DNA of 64,000 nucleotides from Phymatolithon calcareum (lineage: Eukaryota; Rhodophyta; Florideophyceae; Hapalidiales), in contig OZ345370.1 of the NCBI GenBank assembly GCA_977006965.1, positions 2,418,001-2,482,000 of the forward strand, written 5' to 3'. The notes under the pieces are model-generated. The model saw only the letters and a list, made by a program, of their open reading frames with translations, made no database searches and was not told the origin of the DNA. Below, piece after piece: positions 29,911 to 40,054 of the stretch (position 1 is its first letter; each line of letters starts with the position of its first letter). Both the position numbers and the translations under genes were made by a program.

Positions 29911-32790
29911 GCCTTTAATTTAAGTTTGGACAGTGATGGATGCAACGCCATCACATCCGACAGTATTGAGATGATGTGCGCTATGCACGTGGATGAGAGG
30001 AGCGCCACGCAGAGAGTTTATTTTGCAGCATGTTTGTCGGGTTTAGCACAATATTGAGTTCCAGTAGCTACAACTGGGAATGCCTACTGGAACAACGCAA
30101 GTTTGCATTTTACCTTCTTCTTTGAGCGGACTTGTTTTCGCGAATTCTTCACTCAGGTTTTTAGTCAGCGGAAACATCATCTTTGTATTCACAAAATACC
30201 GCTGAATGAAAAATATATACTCACTTGAAACCAAGTTGTTTTACAGTATTCCCTCTCTCAGATCAACCGGTTCGTGGACGGTAGCATGAATTAGGCACGA
30301 ACTCCCACTAAAACACATTTCAGAATGTCCGATTGGTAAATGAGTTTTACAATGAAGGACTAAATTCATTGTTGCATACAATGCTGTCACAGCAACGACA
30401 CTGGCGGCACGTATATATAAATATCAACTGATGATAGACTGCAAAGCCAAGATACAGAAAAAGCATACTAGAGAATTGCACGGGTTGCAGAGGTTGAAAC
30501 TGAAGCAGGTTTAATTTTGAACTAATAGTAATATTTTAAAAGGCAAGAATCAACGCAGGTTTGGATATCGATCTGCAAATGCTCGCAAAAATACTAAGTA
30601 ATTCTGATTAAGGAACCGAAATTTCGAGTGTAGTAGGTGCTAAGAAAGGTACCGACATCCCTCACGTTGGGACACATGGTACCTTCTCATTAAATCCACT
30701 TAATTACGATGTCGATCTGCATGCAATTTCTACCTTGGGTTACGTCGGTTCGCGTTTTTCCGTGGCGGCTGTTACAACAGAACACCAATATGTTTTCAAA
30801 TAATGGTCTCTTTTGAGAATCCTCGCACGAAGCCGTAAGAAATGGGTAACTGCTCTGTCCTAATAACACGCCCTGGTAATTTCTGTGACTCTTTAGTGGA
30901 TAAAAAAGAGGAATCACTTTGTATACGGTTGTTTAGAACAAAAAGCTAGACCGGCATAATCAAAAACGGCTGATACACAAGTAAACGTCAAAAAATTTTC
31001 ATGTGCCATATTTCTGAGACACTATTAGCTTCGAAATAATCGAAAGAGAAAAGTTATTGCTCATGTAGAGCTGTAAACTACAATGGGATAAGAAATAATT
31101 ACTAGGAAGCAGGGGTCGCAGAGGACGGATTATTCCACTTTTCCGTTCCCAATCCACTAGACTGAACTGATTCTGAGTGAAGATTTAGACCGCAATTAGC
31201 TTGACGGATTCAAAGCGGAACAGGGCCAGGAAAAAATTTCTGTTTTGAGCGACAGAAAACCAATGATATTATTTCTCGAAACGAAAGCGAACGGAAAAAT
31301 ATTTGAAACTAAAGAACGGAACGGGAGCGGATTGAGAAGCCTGATCAAGCAGATTGATTAATAATTGTCCAATCCGCTATCAATCCTAATTAATAGAAAT
31401 ATCTCATTTTTTCATTTTCTGGTGTTCTGAGCCAATTCAGAAAAGTACTTTTTTCGTACTTACATAAGTACCGGACTGCAAATTCAGATTTTTGGCCTCC
31501 TATTTAGAGGATTCGGATTAATCTTGTGCAGATAGACAAAGAATTGAACGGTAACTGAGCGAACATGAGACTATCATTTCTTGAGCGGATTTTTTGCGAA
31601 AAATTTCGAACTTATTTTTCAGCCAGTGAACGGAGTGGGATTTTTTTTGGCTTTGCGGAATGATTCCGGATGGAATTTAGTGCAGATCTCGACTGAACGG
31701 AACGGATACGGAAACTACACAAATTTCTTGATTCCATTCGTTCGCAATCCGTCCGTTGCGACTCCTGCTAGGAAGTCCTAACTAGAATGGTCTTACAGTT
31801 GGTTCCGACTCAGGGCAACCATTCGCGAAGGGTATGACGATGACGGACTTCGAATGCCCACGAGGATACATTTCAGCAACTTCAATTGGTAGATGCGTCC
31901 ATAGGCACTTTTATGTTATTCAGCTGTTTTCTATGACTTGGAGTATTGCTGACTATGTCACTTTTAGCGAAATGGAGCTTTTGGGTTTCGATTGAGTCCT
32001 AGTGTCTCGCCAGAAGCGTTACCCCAAGCGTCAGCAGATGCATTGGTAACATATAATAAAAATTTCCTCTTCTTCTTCTTCTATGACTTGGACTTCTTGA
32101 ATTGTACTCTCTACCAAGAACTGATATTGTGGATATGCTCGATATAGTACTGGAACATGAAACGCGGAACTTAGATCCTGTTTTAGGTTGAGCAATCACG
32201 ATCGACACCATTTGGTCCTGGGAGGATGGAAGGATGTCTTGCTCGCATACGATGTCGTTGTGGCGAAGGCTGAGAGTGGCAATATTTCTAAGAGTCCGCA
32301 AACTAGTGAATCTTTTGAAAAGCCATGATGGCAAACAGATACCGTTTGTAGCCATGCAATACTTCTCTTGTTCGTTCGTTCAATTTATATTTTATATGTA
32401 GACGCAAAATCTATTGGTGGTCAGTGTAAATATTCTACTTCCCAGCAATGACAGCTTCTATAACTCTCTCGGAAACAGCCCACGATGCACAAGTGCGAAG
32501 AACATTTTTTGTGCCTATGGAAAGATCTCAGACTAATGGGAAATTAAATTTCAAACGTTGCTGCCTCACACGTCCTTATTGGAGAAGCCATGGACAGATA
32601 TAGAATACTTGGGCAACTTTGCAGTAACTATGACATGCCTCTAAATAAATGATCCGCTCCTTATAAATCAAATTGCAGGACTTCTAGGAATATTCTGCGC
32701 TACTAATACTGCTGTAACGAAGCCTTGTTTCCGCCGTCTAGACAAGCGCAGCGAGGTGCGTAAAAAGTAATTAGGTAGATATCTTCTCTT
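29911..32790. other. 2.9-kb gene-poor A/T-rich stretch
   Basis: I see no gene that I can support. Around 31130-31750 GAACGGAA and CGGATT motifs recur irregularly, suggesting an old eroded repeat. On the minus strand 32355-31999 is a 118-codon frame without a recognisable motif; its end is a translated TTC microsatellite. Confidence 0.4.
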
Positions 32791-32833
32791 TTAAAACCTC
32801 TTACCGTCAAGGGCGAGCAGAAAAATTCTGCAG

Positions 32834-33715
32834 ATGAGCAAAGCACTCAACAAGATGGAGTCGGTACCTGCCATTTTCAATATTTCTCTCACTCTTGCGA
32901 CTGGAGTTAGGTATCTCGCATTGGGAGACTCGTATGCTGCGGGCGTGGGATCGGAAGGATTTCCAAGCGCTCTTGCGGATCCCAAGTTTCCCGACTTCGA
33001 CAGGTGCTGCTTCCGAAGAAGCAACGCCTATGCATTTCGTGTCAGCAGATCGCTTTCCACTTCTTTCTTCAGCTTTCGAGCATGCTCAGGAGCGCTGACC
33101 ACCGGTATTGGAAACACTGTGAGTGCATCTCAGTTGCGCAGTCCTCCTCCGAACATCGATTTTGTGACGGTTACCGTCGGTGGCAATGACATTGGCTTCA
33201 GGAAAGTCATCACCAGCTGTCTGGTATCCTCAGTTACCGCCCAAAGTTGCCTCAATGCTGTTGCGGACGCAAGACGAAGAGCGGAAACTGAACTCGGGCC
33301 CAAGCTCAGGGCGTTGGACGATCAAATCCGTACGATTTATCCCCGTGCAAAGATTGCGTTTACTGGGTACCCACTCCCATATCCGACAACAACGCTCTTC
33401 TTCGGAAATCCGCTCTGCCCGAGCTTTGAAATTCGCTCTGAGGTAAACGGTGCAATTACTACTCTTAACAATGTAATCAGGGCGAACGTTCGAAACTTTA
33501 TACCGATCTCCTTCGATGGACACGACATATGCCGCTTTCTCACACCGTGGTTTCAAAATTTTCTTACCCCGGCAGTGCGGCAAGCCACTCCTCCAACTCC
33601 GCAGTGTAGTGCCGAACGAAGTAGGTCACGTGGATATGGAGGCTCGTATCATCCAAACCAACTGGGTCATTTGGCGTATGCAACTGCGATTCTCCAATGG
33701 TTGCAGCAAAATTGA
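32834..33715 (+). CDS. SGNH/GDSL-type esterase, bacterial-like
   Basis: 293 residues from the ATG at 32834. Block I is YLALGDSYAAGVGS with the nucleophile Ser (~33). Block III is VTVTVGGNDIGF with the oxyanion Gly/Asn (~116). The C-terminal catalytic His is in GGSYHPNQLGHLAYA (~278). Paired cysteines (for example RCC, FRACSG, TSCLV, QSCLN) suggest a disulfide-bonded secreted enzyme similar to actinobacterial SEST-type lipases/esterases. Yet the predicted N-terminus is not a clean signal peptide. A TAA lies upstream in frame near 32794, and TTCTGCAG directly before the ATG could be a splice acceptor, so a 5' exon may be missing. Transfer from bacteria is possible but untested. Confidence 0.75.
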   Translation: MSKALNKMESVPAIFNISLTLATGVRYLALGDSYAAGVGSEGFPSALADPKFPDFDRCCFRRSNAYAFRVSRSLSTSFFSFRACSGALTTGIGNTVSASQLRSPPPNIDFVTVTVGGNDIGFRKVITSCLVSSVTAQSCLNAVADARRRAETELGPKLRALDDQIRTIYPRAKIAFTGYPLPYPTTTLFFGNPLCPSFEIRSEVNGAITTLNNVIRANVRNFIPISFDGHDICRFLTPWFQNFLTPAVRQATPPTPQCSAERSRSRGYGGSYHPNQLGHLAYATAILQWLQQN

Positions 33716-34394
33716 GGGGCTGTGAATCGCATGTTGATTTAAAACCTTCTCGTACATATACTTTAAGATGTGCACTCTCATCAACTTTTTTAGTAGCTCT
33801 AAAGAATCAGTAAACCTCGTGGAGATCCACATTAGACATTTTCCAAAAATAGACCGTTTTCATGTTCTGCCTCGTGCAAGAAGTTCTCAGTATCGCATTA
33901 CAAGATACGGGTTCGAGAAAGAAGGGAATAATGGACTCTGTAATTGTGGTCATTTCGGGGAACTTGGTACAGCATTGAGAAGTATTTCAAGGTGCATACT
34001 TGTAGAAGCCAATGACGGGGATTGCATGATAAGAGCCGCATTTTTCAGATATGCCCTCCTATGCTGCGGAATTTTTGGCTAGAATAAAAATGCAATATAA
34101 TCGTGTTCTGTTGAAATAACCTTCAAAAACTCTACACGACAAACTTTAAATAAGGAATATTAATCCTAAGCAAAACACATGCTCGGCGGTGTATTTACTG
34201 TCCACAAATAGATGTCATTCCCACTTTTATATTTGATGCTGTTCTTCTCCGCGCCTGTTTTCATTCGTTCAACTTCTCGCAACCCAAGACCCAATGTACC
34301 GTAGTACAAAGTGGAGGTGAGCTTGAAGTTCAGGTGACCCCATTATATGTGCTTAATTTAAACACTTATCGTGTTTATAAAACAAAAGAAAACA
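33716..34394. other. Intergenic, nothing recognised
   Basis: There are short frames only, without motifs. Confidence 0.4.
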
Positions 34395-34547
34395 TAGTCG
34401 AGTTTCTTCACAATGATCGCCTTGCGTTTGTCTTGTTTATCTGCTCTTCTTTCGTTTGTGGGATGTGTGTTGATTGTATTCCCATATGTGAATGCGTAAC
34501 GTTATGGGCGCCGGTTCGGCGGTCCGCATGGCACACATTTCGACGAT

Positions 34548-34773
34548 CAAAGTATGATCTGGACCCCGGAGAGATATTAAGAACGGAAAAGGCATTAGAC
34601 TCCATACTACTCTACAGCGTCACCATAATTGACAATATGGAGAACGGCGAGTCCCTGCATTAGGGACGAGGCGATACACTAGAATGAACAGTTACGAGAA
34701 GCTGCTCCCGTACAGTCTTAGGAGTGTTAATGAGGGCTTTCGAATAAACAACTAAGCAGTTGCAAAAAGAAAG
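34548..34773 (+). mobile_element. LINE family A 3' end inserted in lectin pseudogene
   Basis: It matches the 3' end of the 61-63 kb LINE, including the coding end (EILRTEKALDSILLYSVTII, DNMENG) and the UTR GAGGGCTTTC-AATAAACAACTAA. The flanks share GATC. Confidence 0.85.
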
Positions 34774-34930
34774 GATCGGGCTCAATGAAAGAGTTCAGAA
34801 TATTACGATTCGCAATGGACGAAGAGCGGACAGCGTTCAGTTCCAGACACAGTTCCGCGTACTCCGCCACGGTGGTAACGGTGGCAGTGTGCACTTTGCA
34901 GCTTGCTAGGGGTGCGAAGATTGTAAGATC

Positions 34931-35085
34931 GGCAGACAATTGGTAGAGTAGGCCCTAAAACGGTAGAGGAATTATTTAGGGAGAAACCGCTTGAAGTACT
35001 CAAATTCGTGAACAATAAGGGGTTGCTTGACAACCCCAGATGTTAACTTTAGTTAACGTCTTCTGCAGTAAAGAAAGAAGAAGAG
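34931..35085 (+). mobile_element. LINE family B 3' end inserted in lectin pseudogene
   Basis: It is flanked by TGTAAGAT on both sides (34923-34930 and 35086-35093). It retains IGRVGPKTVEELFREKPLEV, a stop, and the AGTAAAGAAAGAAGAAGA tail. Confidence 0.85.
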
Positions 35086-35606
35086 TGTAAGATATGACGC
35101 GTGCTGGGGCAAGAAGTACTGGAAGACTCGCATCCTTTTGGGTATCATTCACGACCAACAATGTCAACGCGATTTCAGGTGGTGAGCGCAGGAAATCATG
35201 TGATGGCTACGCAATACCGGCTCGACTCGACGTGGCTGGCATGTGTGGACGCAGTGGCAACGAAATGGATCAATTGGGCATGGTATATGCTAGGTAGTAT
35301 GGAATATACCGTTGGCGTTTTCGTTAAACCTTTGGACAGGATGGCTGATCTAGCGGTAAGGTGCACTTGCTTGCCTTGATCATTAACTACATGATGTAGT
35401 GTGCAATTTGATGACGATAGCTCTGTTAAGATGATTTCTCTTTTACGACCGAGTAACGTACTGTGATGTGGCGGCCGTGCACATTAAATCCGGTTTCTGC
35501 CTATTGCACCAAAAGAAGAAGTTTAATGTTTTCGGCACCGTACTGTATCGGCGCCCAGAAGCATCGCACCGCCATGAGATATAACAGACACCGTAACAAG
35601 TGCAGT

Positions 35607-35826
35607 TATTTTTGAAACTGTTTAGTTGTTTATTTGAAAGCCCTCATTAACACTCCTAAGACTGTACGGGAGCAGCTTTTCGTAGCTTGTTCATTCTAAT
35701 ATATCGCCTGGTCCCTAATACAGGGACTCGTCGTTCTCTATATTGTCAATTATGGTGACGCTGTAGAGTAGTATGGAGTCTAATGCCTTTTCCGTTCTTA
35801 ACATTTCTCCAGAGTCCAGGTAACCG
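35607..35826 (-). mobile_element. LINE family A 3' end inserted in the duplicated flank
   Basis: It is flanked by GTGCAGT (35600-35606 and 35827-35833) and is nearly the same sequence as 61060-61265 in the same orientation. Confidence 0.85.
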
Positions 35827-36000
35827 GTGCAGTGTCAGGTTTAGTGCCAGGTTCAGTGACAGGTTCCCCATTAGATCAAACGACTTCTTTTTCGACAACT
35901 ACATGATATGCTTCACCGGCCTCTTCACTTGTCCTCCACAAGCTCATCTGCGTGCGCAAGCTCACCACCCTTCTCGCCCTTTTCCCCTGGCGAATGTGAG

Positions 36001-37600
36001 CGAACACAAAACAGCAATATACTATAATAGAATAATGAAATGGGTTATGGTACTCTATGACAGCGTATTCGCGTCGCTAAATATCCACGACGAAGAGATG
36101 ATACGGTAGGGTCAGCGTCTCCGATGACGCCAGCCCTGGAAAAACGTCGAGCAGTAATCTGCTCCTTCGCACGTCAAATGAGCTAGTGAGCGCAGTACGT
36201 TTGACGGACGGCTTGAGTGCGGTCCGCCGCGGCGTGATGCCGTCGGACAGGCGGGACGCACAGGTGAGTGAAGAAGGTTGTTGATATTCTTAACTTGATT
36301 CCGACTTACCCTTCGTTGGGTTGTCGCCTCGCTGAGTTTATATAGGCCTAGATTCTGTAACCCAATTGTGAAGGGTATGCTAACGGCTAAAGCTTGTGAT
36401 ACTGCTAACGCTGTAGTCGTGTGAATATTTGAACCGAATCGTATCGGTTCACTATGTGTAGCCCTACAATTGTCGTAAGAGAAGACGGTTAGCAATCAAG
36501 AAGATTAGAACGGCATAAGAAATTACCTAGAAGCCGTTAGGATGCTGCGCGAATGTAGCAACGTATTAATAGCATGTCTTCTCGTCTCAAGTAACCCTGC
36601 GAAACCGCTTGATTCGTTATCAGGAAGGTCAAACGGTCATTGTCTCGCATGGATGCGAGACGTTCGATGTCTGATCTTCTGTTATGGCATTCTCTCATCT
36701 GTGACAATTCGTATGGTGGAAGGGCATGCATGAACTTCCAGAGAGGGCAGGCCACCGGGATCATGATCGGGAGCGCGGCGACTGCACCGAAGAGCACGAA
36801 TGCTTCATGACCAGAACTGCCACGGAAAACGTGTTCTTATCGCTGAAGTCAACAAAGTATGCCACACGAGACGACTTGCCGAAGGAGAGCAGTGCATGGA
36901 GCATGCACTCCTGCTAAATAAAGAGATGAGCAGGATTGGAGGAGCTCTACATGTTCTGTCCAGTGTGGGTCCCACTGATGTTGGATGAGCCCGCTAGGGC
37001 GACGTTGCGTACGGAGGGTGGCAAGCACTGCGAGAGGTAAGTCCAAAAATCCTACTCTGGAACACACGACCCAAGGACAGGAGAAGTCAAGTGTGGAAGG
37101 ACTTTCCCACATCTTTGTGGCTGTACTGGGCACCATACATAATCCCTCAAATCAAGACGGTGATCCGTCGAACCATTCGCATTGTTCACAGACAGAAGCA
37201 CAAAGCGCAGATCTCGGCACAAGACCCGCCGGAGAAACTTCCCAAGCCTCATAGTCGATTCCGGGAAGGAATAGCGGTTCTGTCTTGCGTAGTGGACAAT
37301 GACATGGGGCAGACGAACAAGAGGGTCTGAGAAAATGTAAATACGCTATCTCTTGCGGACGGCCTTCAAGTGAAATATCAGCATTGCGCCACTGACAGCG
37401 ACTCTTTCTTTCTTGCGGAAAAAGAAGGCATTCGATAACCTTAGGGTCTGGCATATTAGTTTGGTCAAGAAGCAATATACAGAAAAATACTGTACTGGCA
37501 TTTGCGCACTCTGAAGTTTTGAATGCACGGATATGGCATCTTCAACATTGTGGGTACGCCCCTGGAAAATTTAAACCGTGCGCTGTACATTATTGGAAAT
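36001..37600. other. Intergenic, nothing recognised
   Basis: Several 60-90 codon frames exist on both strands, but none carries a motif I know and none has a credible start context. Confidence 0.4.
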
Positions 37601-37611
37601 GGAATCGCGTC

Positions 37612-37665
37612 TCTCGCGTTTATATGCGCTGTTTTTTCGCTTCGCTAGTAGTACATTATATAAGA
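37612..37665 (+). repeat. Direct repeat, left copy
   Basis: Shares TCTCGCGT-TATATGCGCTG, then CGCTTCGCT(A/G)GTAGTA, with 39172-39220 in the same orientation. The pair brackets the hAT element at 38086-39086. Confidence 0.65.
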
Positions 37666-38085
37666 TAAGAGTAAAGGAAGGTGGCTCCGGTGGCTGTGCC
37701 TTTTGACTACTGAGTCATGGGCCCATTATCGTCTACCGCAACCAGTAGAATCGGTTTGCACCTGAAGCTTGCGACCGAGGAATACTTATTAATAAAACGA
37801 ACATTTGGCGACTGTGCGGTATGTACTCTTCAAGTGGCGGCGATCAAATGGTTCAGGAAGCACCACACGTTCCTGATACAGTGGACATTATACATGTATA
37901 GTTCCATCTGTACAACAAAGAGAAAGATTGAAAATTTTTAAATTTCTTAAAAGACATTTCATCACGCAAGCACGCACGGCTCACATAATGATGATGGACA
38001 GTGCTGGTGTCCCGCCCGCTCTTTATGGCGCCGTTCTTGTTGCGACTGTACGCCTCGGAGCTCGGATTTCGGTTTCTCTCGTGAC

Positions 38086-39086
38086 CAGGGGTCGGTTAAA
38101 ATGGATTGGCATTGCAATGAATTGCAATCCTCAATAGAAATCGAAGATTGGGTCATCCCGCAGCATTGCAAGTTGCATTGCGCCATCTTTGGTGATTTCA
38201 ATACCGATTGCTGAAGTGGCTACACTAATTTAGGTATCCTAACTACATACCAGTCGTGCGCCATCTGATTACGAATCGTCGACATCCCGGCAACAGTACA
38301 TGTAAGGCATACTTTCATTGATTATACCCTGCTGGCTATTTCCTTACAACGTCACTGTCGACTCCACGTGATAACAGCATATGTAAGGAAAACCCTTATC
38401 AGATGTTCGAGTCTGGCTTGTTGAAGATTCAACGAGGTCGCTCCAATGATCTTTCCGAAGAAGAAAGGGACGCAGTGTCAACTCTGAAAGCTAAGTCGAT
38501 TAACGAAATTTTTACTCGTGTGGAAGAAGACATGTCGACGGAGACCCCGTCCATGGTACAGCGCCTTGCTAAGCGCCGTAAAATGGGAGGACGGGAGGAA
38601 GACTATGTCAACTGTGATTTTGTCATGGGTTCGGTTGCAGAGCTAGAGCGCCTCTTGCTAAATACGTTCTAACCGAGAACAGACGGAGGATGACTCCTCA
38701 ACTGTTCGAAGCGCTAGTATTCTTGAAAGTTAACAAGCGCTTTTGGGACGCGGAGATTGTATGCAACGCTATCACCGGGAATCGTTCGGAAAATGCGAAA
38801 GCGCGGATGAGAGACCATGAAATTAACGTAGAAATGTCGTATAGTGTCTAATGAGAGTGCTTTGATTCTTGTAGTTGGGCTTTATAGTGCCGTGAATGTG
38901 TGGCTGTTTCTGTTGTTGTGCTTTACATGACCATTAAACGATATTCATCGCCCGAGATCATTGCAATTAGGATTTCTACGACTACCAGTATTGCAATTCG
39001 CATTGCATCGCCGTGTGAGACGCCCTCCGCATTGACTATTGCATCTTTTTCTCCAATCGCTTGCAATGGCATTGTTCCGATCCCTG
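38086..39086 (+). mobile_element. hAT element with transposase relic and 8-bp TSD
   Basis: The ends are CAGGGGTCGG (left) and, inverted, CAGGGATCGG (right). They are flanked by the same 8 bp, CTCGTGAC (38078-38085 and 39087-39094), the hAT signature. Both subterminal regions are dense in ATTGCA/TGCAAT motifs, plausible transposase sites, also seen in the 57.5 kb element. The interior holds a decayed hAT C-terminus. Confidence 0.85.
38403..38851 (+). pseudogene. hAT transposase C-terminal dimerisation region, frameshifted
   Basis: Frame one (38403-38672) ends in FVMGSVAELERLL. The adjoining frame continues YVLTENRRRMTPQLFEALVF, then LKVNKRFWDAEIVCNA, the conserved S-xx-E-R...R-x-R-M-x-P...L-x-x-N-x-x-x-W pattern of hAT dimerisation domains. 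A single shift near 38668 separates them. The catalytic core is missing. Confidence 0.7.
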
Positions 39087-39171
39087 CTCGTGACTGTACC
39101 CCCGCAACTCGGATCGCTATCCTCACGATGTTCATACTAAGAGATCAGCAGGGGCATAGGAGAATCTTAGT

Positions 39172-39220
39172 TCTCGCGTATATATGCGCTGTTTTTCCGC
39201 TTCGCTGGTAGTATTTAAGA
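39172..39220 (+). repeat. Direct repeat, right copy
   Basis: Partner of 37612-37665 (see that entry). Confidence 0.65.
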
Positions 39221-39677
39221 TAGTTATTTCCTTCCTCTGAGTATAGGAAGGTTGGAGATCTTCGAGTTTCGGCTCGACTGCTCGGATGGCGCACGCTCAA
39301 GCTCGCCTTCACGTCCATTCGACCATGCGGAATTGAAATTCTCCTACCACTTCTTGACCGCAACCGTTTCGCCGCAAAAGCCAGTGCGATGACAACCGCG
39401 CTCAAGGTCCCATTTCCCCTTTTCGTGCGCCTGTCTCAATGTCGACGGCCCAGCCAAGGTCGCCGCCGGAGGACGACGCCGACATCTTCACGCTTATTCT
39501 GTCTGTGTCTTTTTGGGGGTTTCGTTCGCTTGTGCCTCTTTCCTCCGTTTGTGTTCTCTCGATCCTTTTCTCTCCTGGTCTTCTCTGACCCTTGTGGCGT
39601 CCCGTTCCTGTGCGCCTGGCGCTACATCCGTCGGCACGATTCACCAAATGCGTAGTGCAGAAGAAGAACTAGTAGCT

Positions 39678-39710
39678 CGAACACACGTAGCTCTGAGCTA
39701 CGTGTGTTCG
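39678..39710. repeat. Perfect 16-bp palindrome with 1-nt spacer
   Basis: CGAACACACGTAGCTC, a single T, then its exact reverse complement. It is capable of cruciform or tight hairpin formation, with no flanking gene that explains it. Confidence 0.75.
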
Positions 39711-39908
39711 TTGCCCAAACAAGCCGCACTGGCAGGGAAACAACGAGACAAGCGATAGCCACCGCACCATAAACTCCATTGTTCGCGATGCGAATTCAGC
39801 CGCCATGTCGCCTTTTCTGGAACTAAGCAATTGTACGGGCTACCCCGTTCGCTGCATCTCCAACAAGAGCGATATAGAATTTTCTTTTAAAAGCAAAAAC
39901 CTATCAAC

Positions 39909-40010
39909 GTATGAACTGGACCCTGAATTATGCAAAGAACGGAGAAGGCACTAGACTCTGTGCTATTCTTCGGCGTCACTATATAAACGACGAGTCCTTG
40001 TAAAATAAAA
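39909..40010 (+). mobile_element. Eroded LINE family A 3' coding end
   Basis: TATGAACTGGAC, AGAACGGA(G)AAGGCA(C)TAGACTC and GGCGTCACTATA correspond to the same stretch in the other family A tails, with more divergence. Confidence 0.6.
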
Positions 40011-40054
40011 ATAAGAGGAAATTACTTATATACTCATCAAGTTTGCCGTATTAA

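Larger units (their letters stand above)
34404..35298 (+). pseudogene. Jacalin-like lectin pseudogene split by two LINE tails
   Basis: The frame opens with a signal peptide like that of the intact lectin (MIALRLSCLSALLSFVGCVL, PYVNA). A TAA then sits right where mature Gln starts in the intact copy, followed by RYGRRFGGPHG. A LINE-A tail interrupts at 34548-34773. The lectin resumes with IRNGRRADSVQFQTQFRVLR and HGGNGGS, is cut again by a LINE-B tail at 34931-35085 (8-bp TSD TGTAAGAT), and finishes with WVSFTTNNVNAISGGERR and CGRSGNEMDQLGMVY. Extra frame changes confirm it is dead. Confidence 0.9.
34395..36000. repeat. Inverted segmental duplication, copy 2 (with three insertions)
   Basis: This is the inverted partner of 27590-28560. 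It is longer because LINE tails occupy 34548-34773, 34931-35085 and 35607-35826. Confidence 0.8.

Noticed and set aside
38923-39135. Minus-strand membrane-like frame
   Set aside because: It lies over the ATTGCA-rich subterminal region of the hAT element; the Ile/Val richness reflects that motif.
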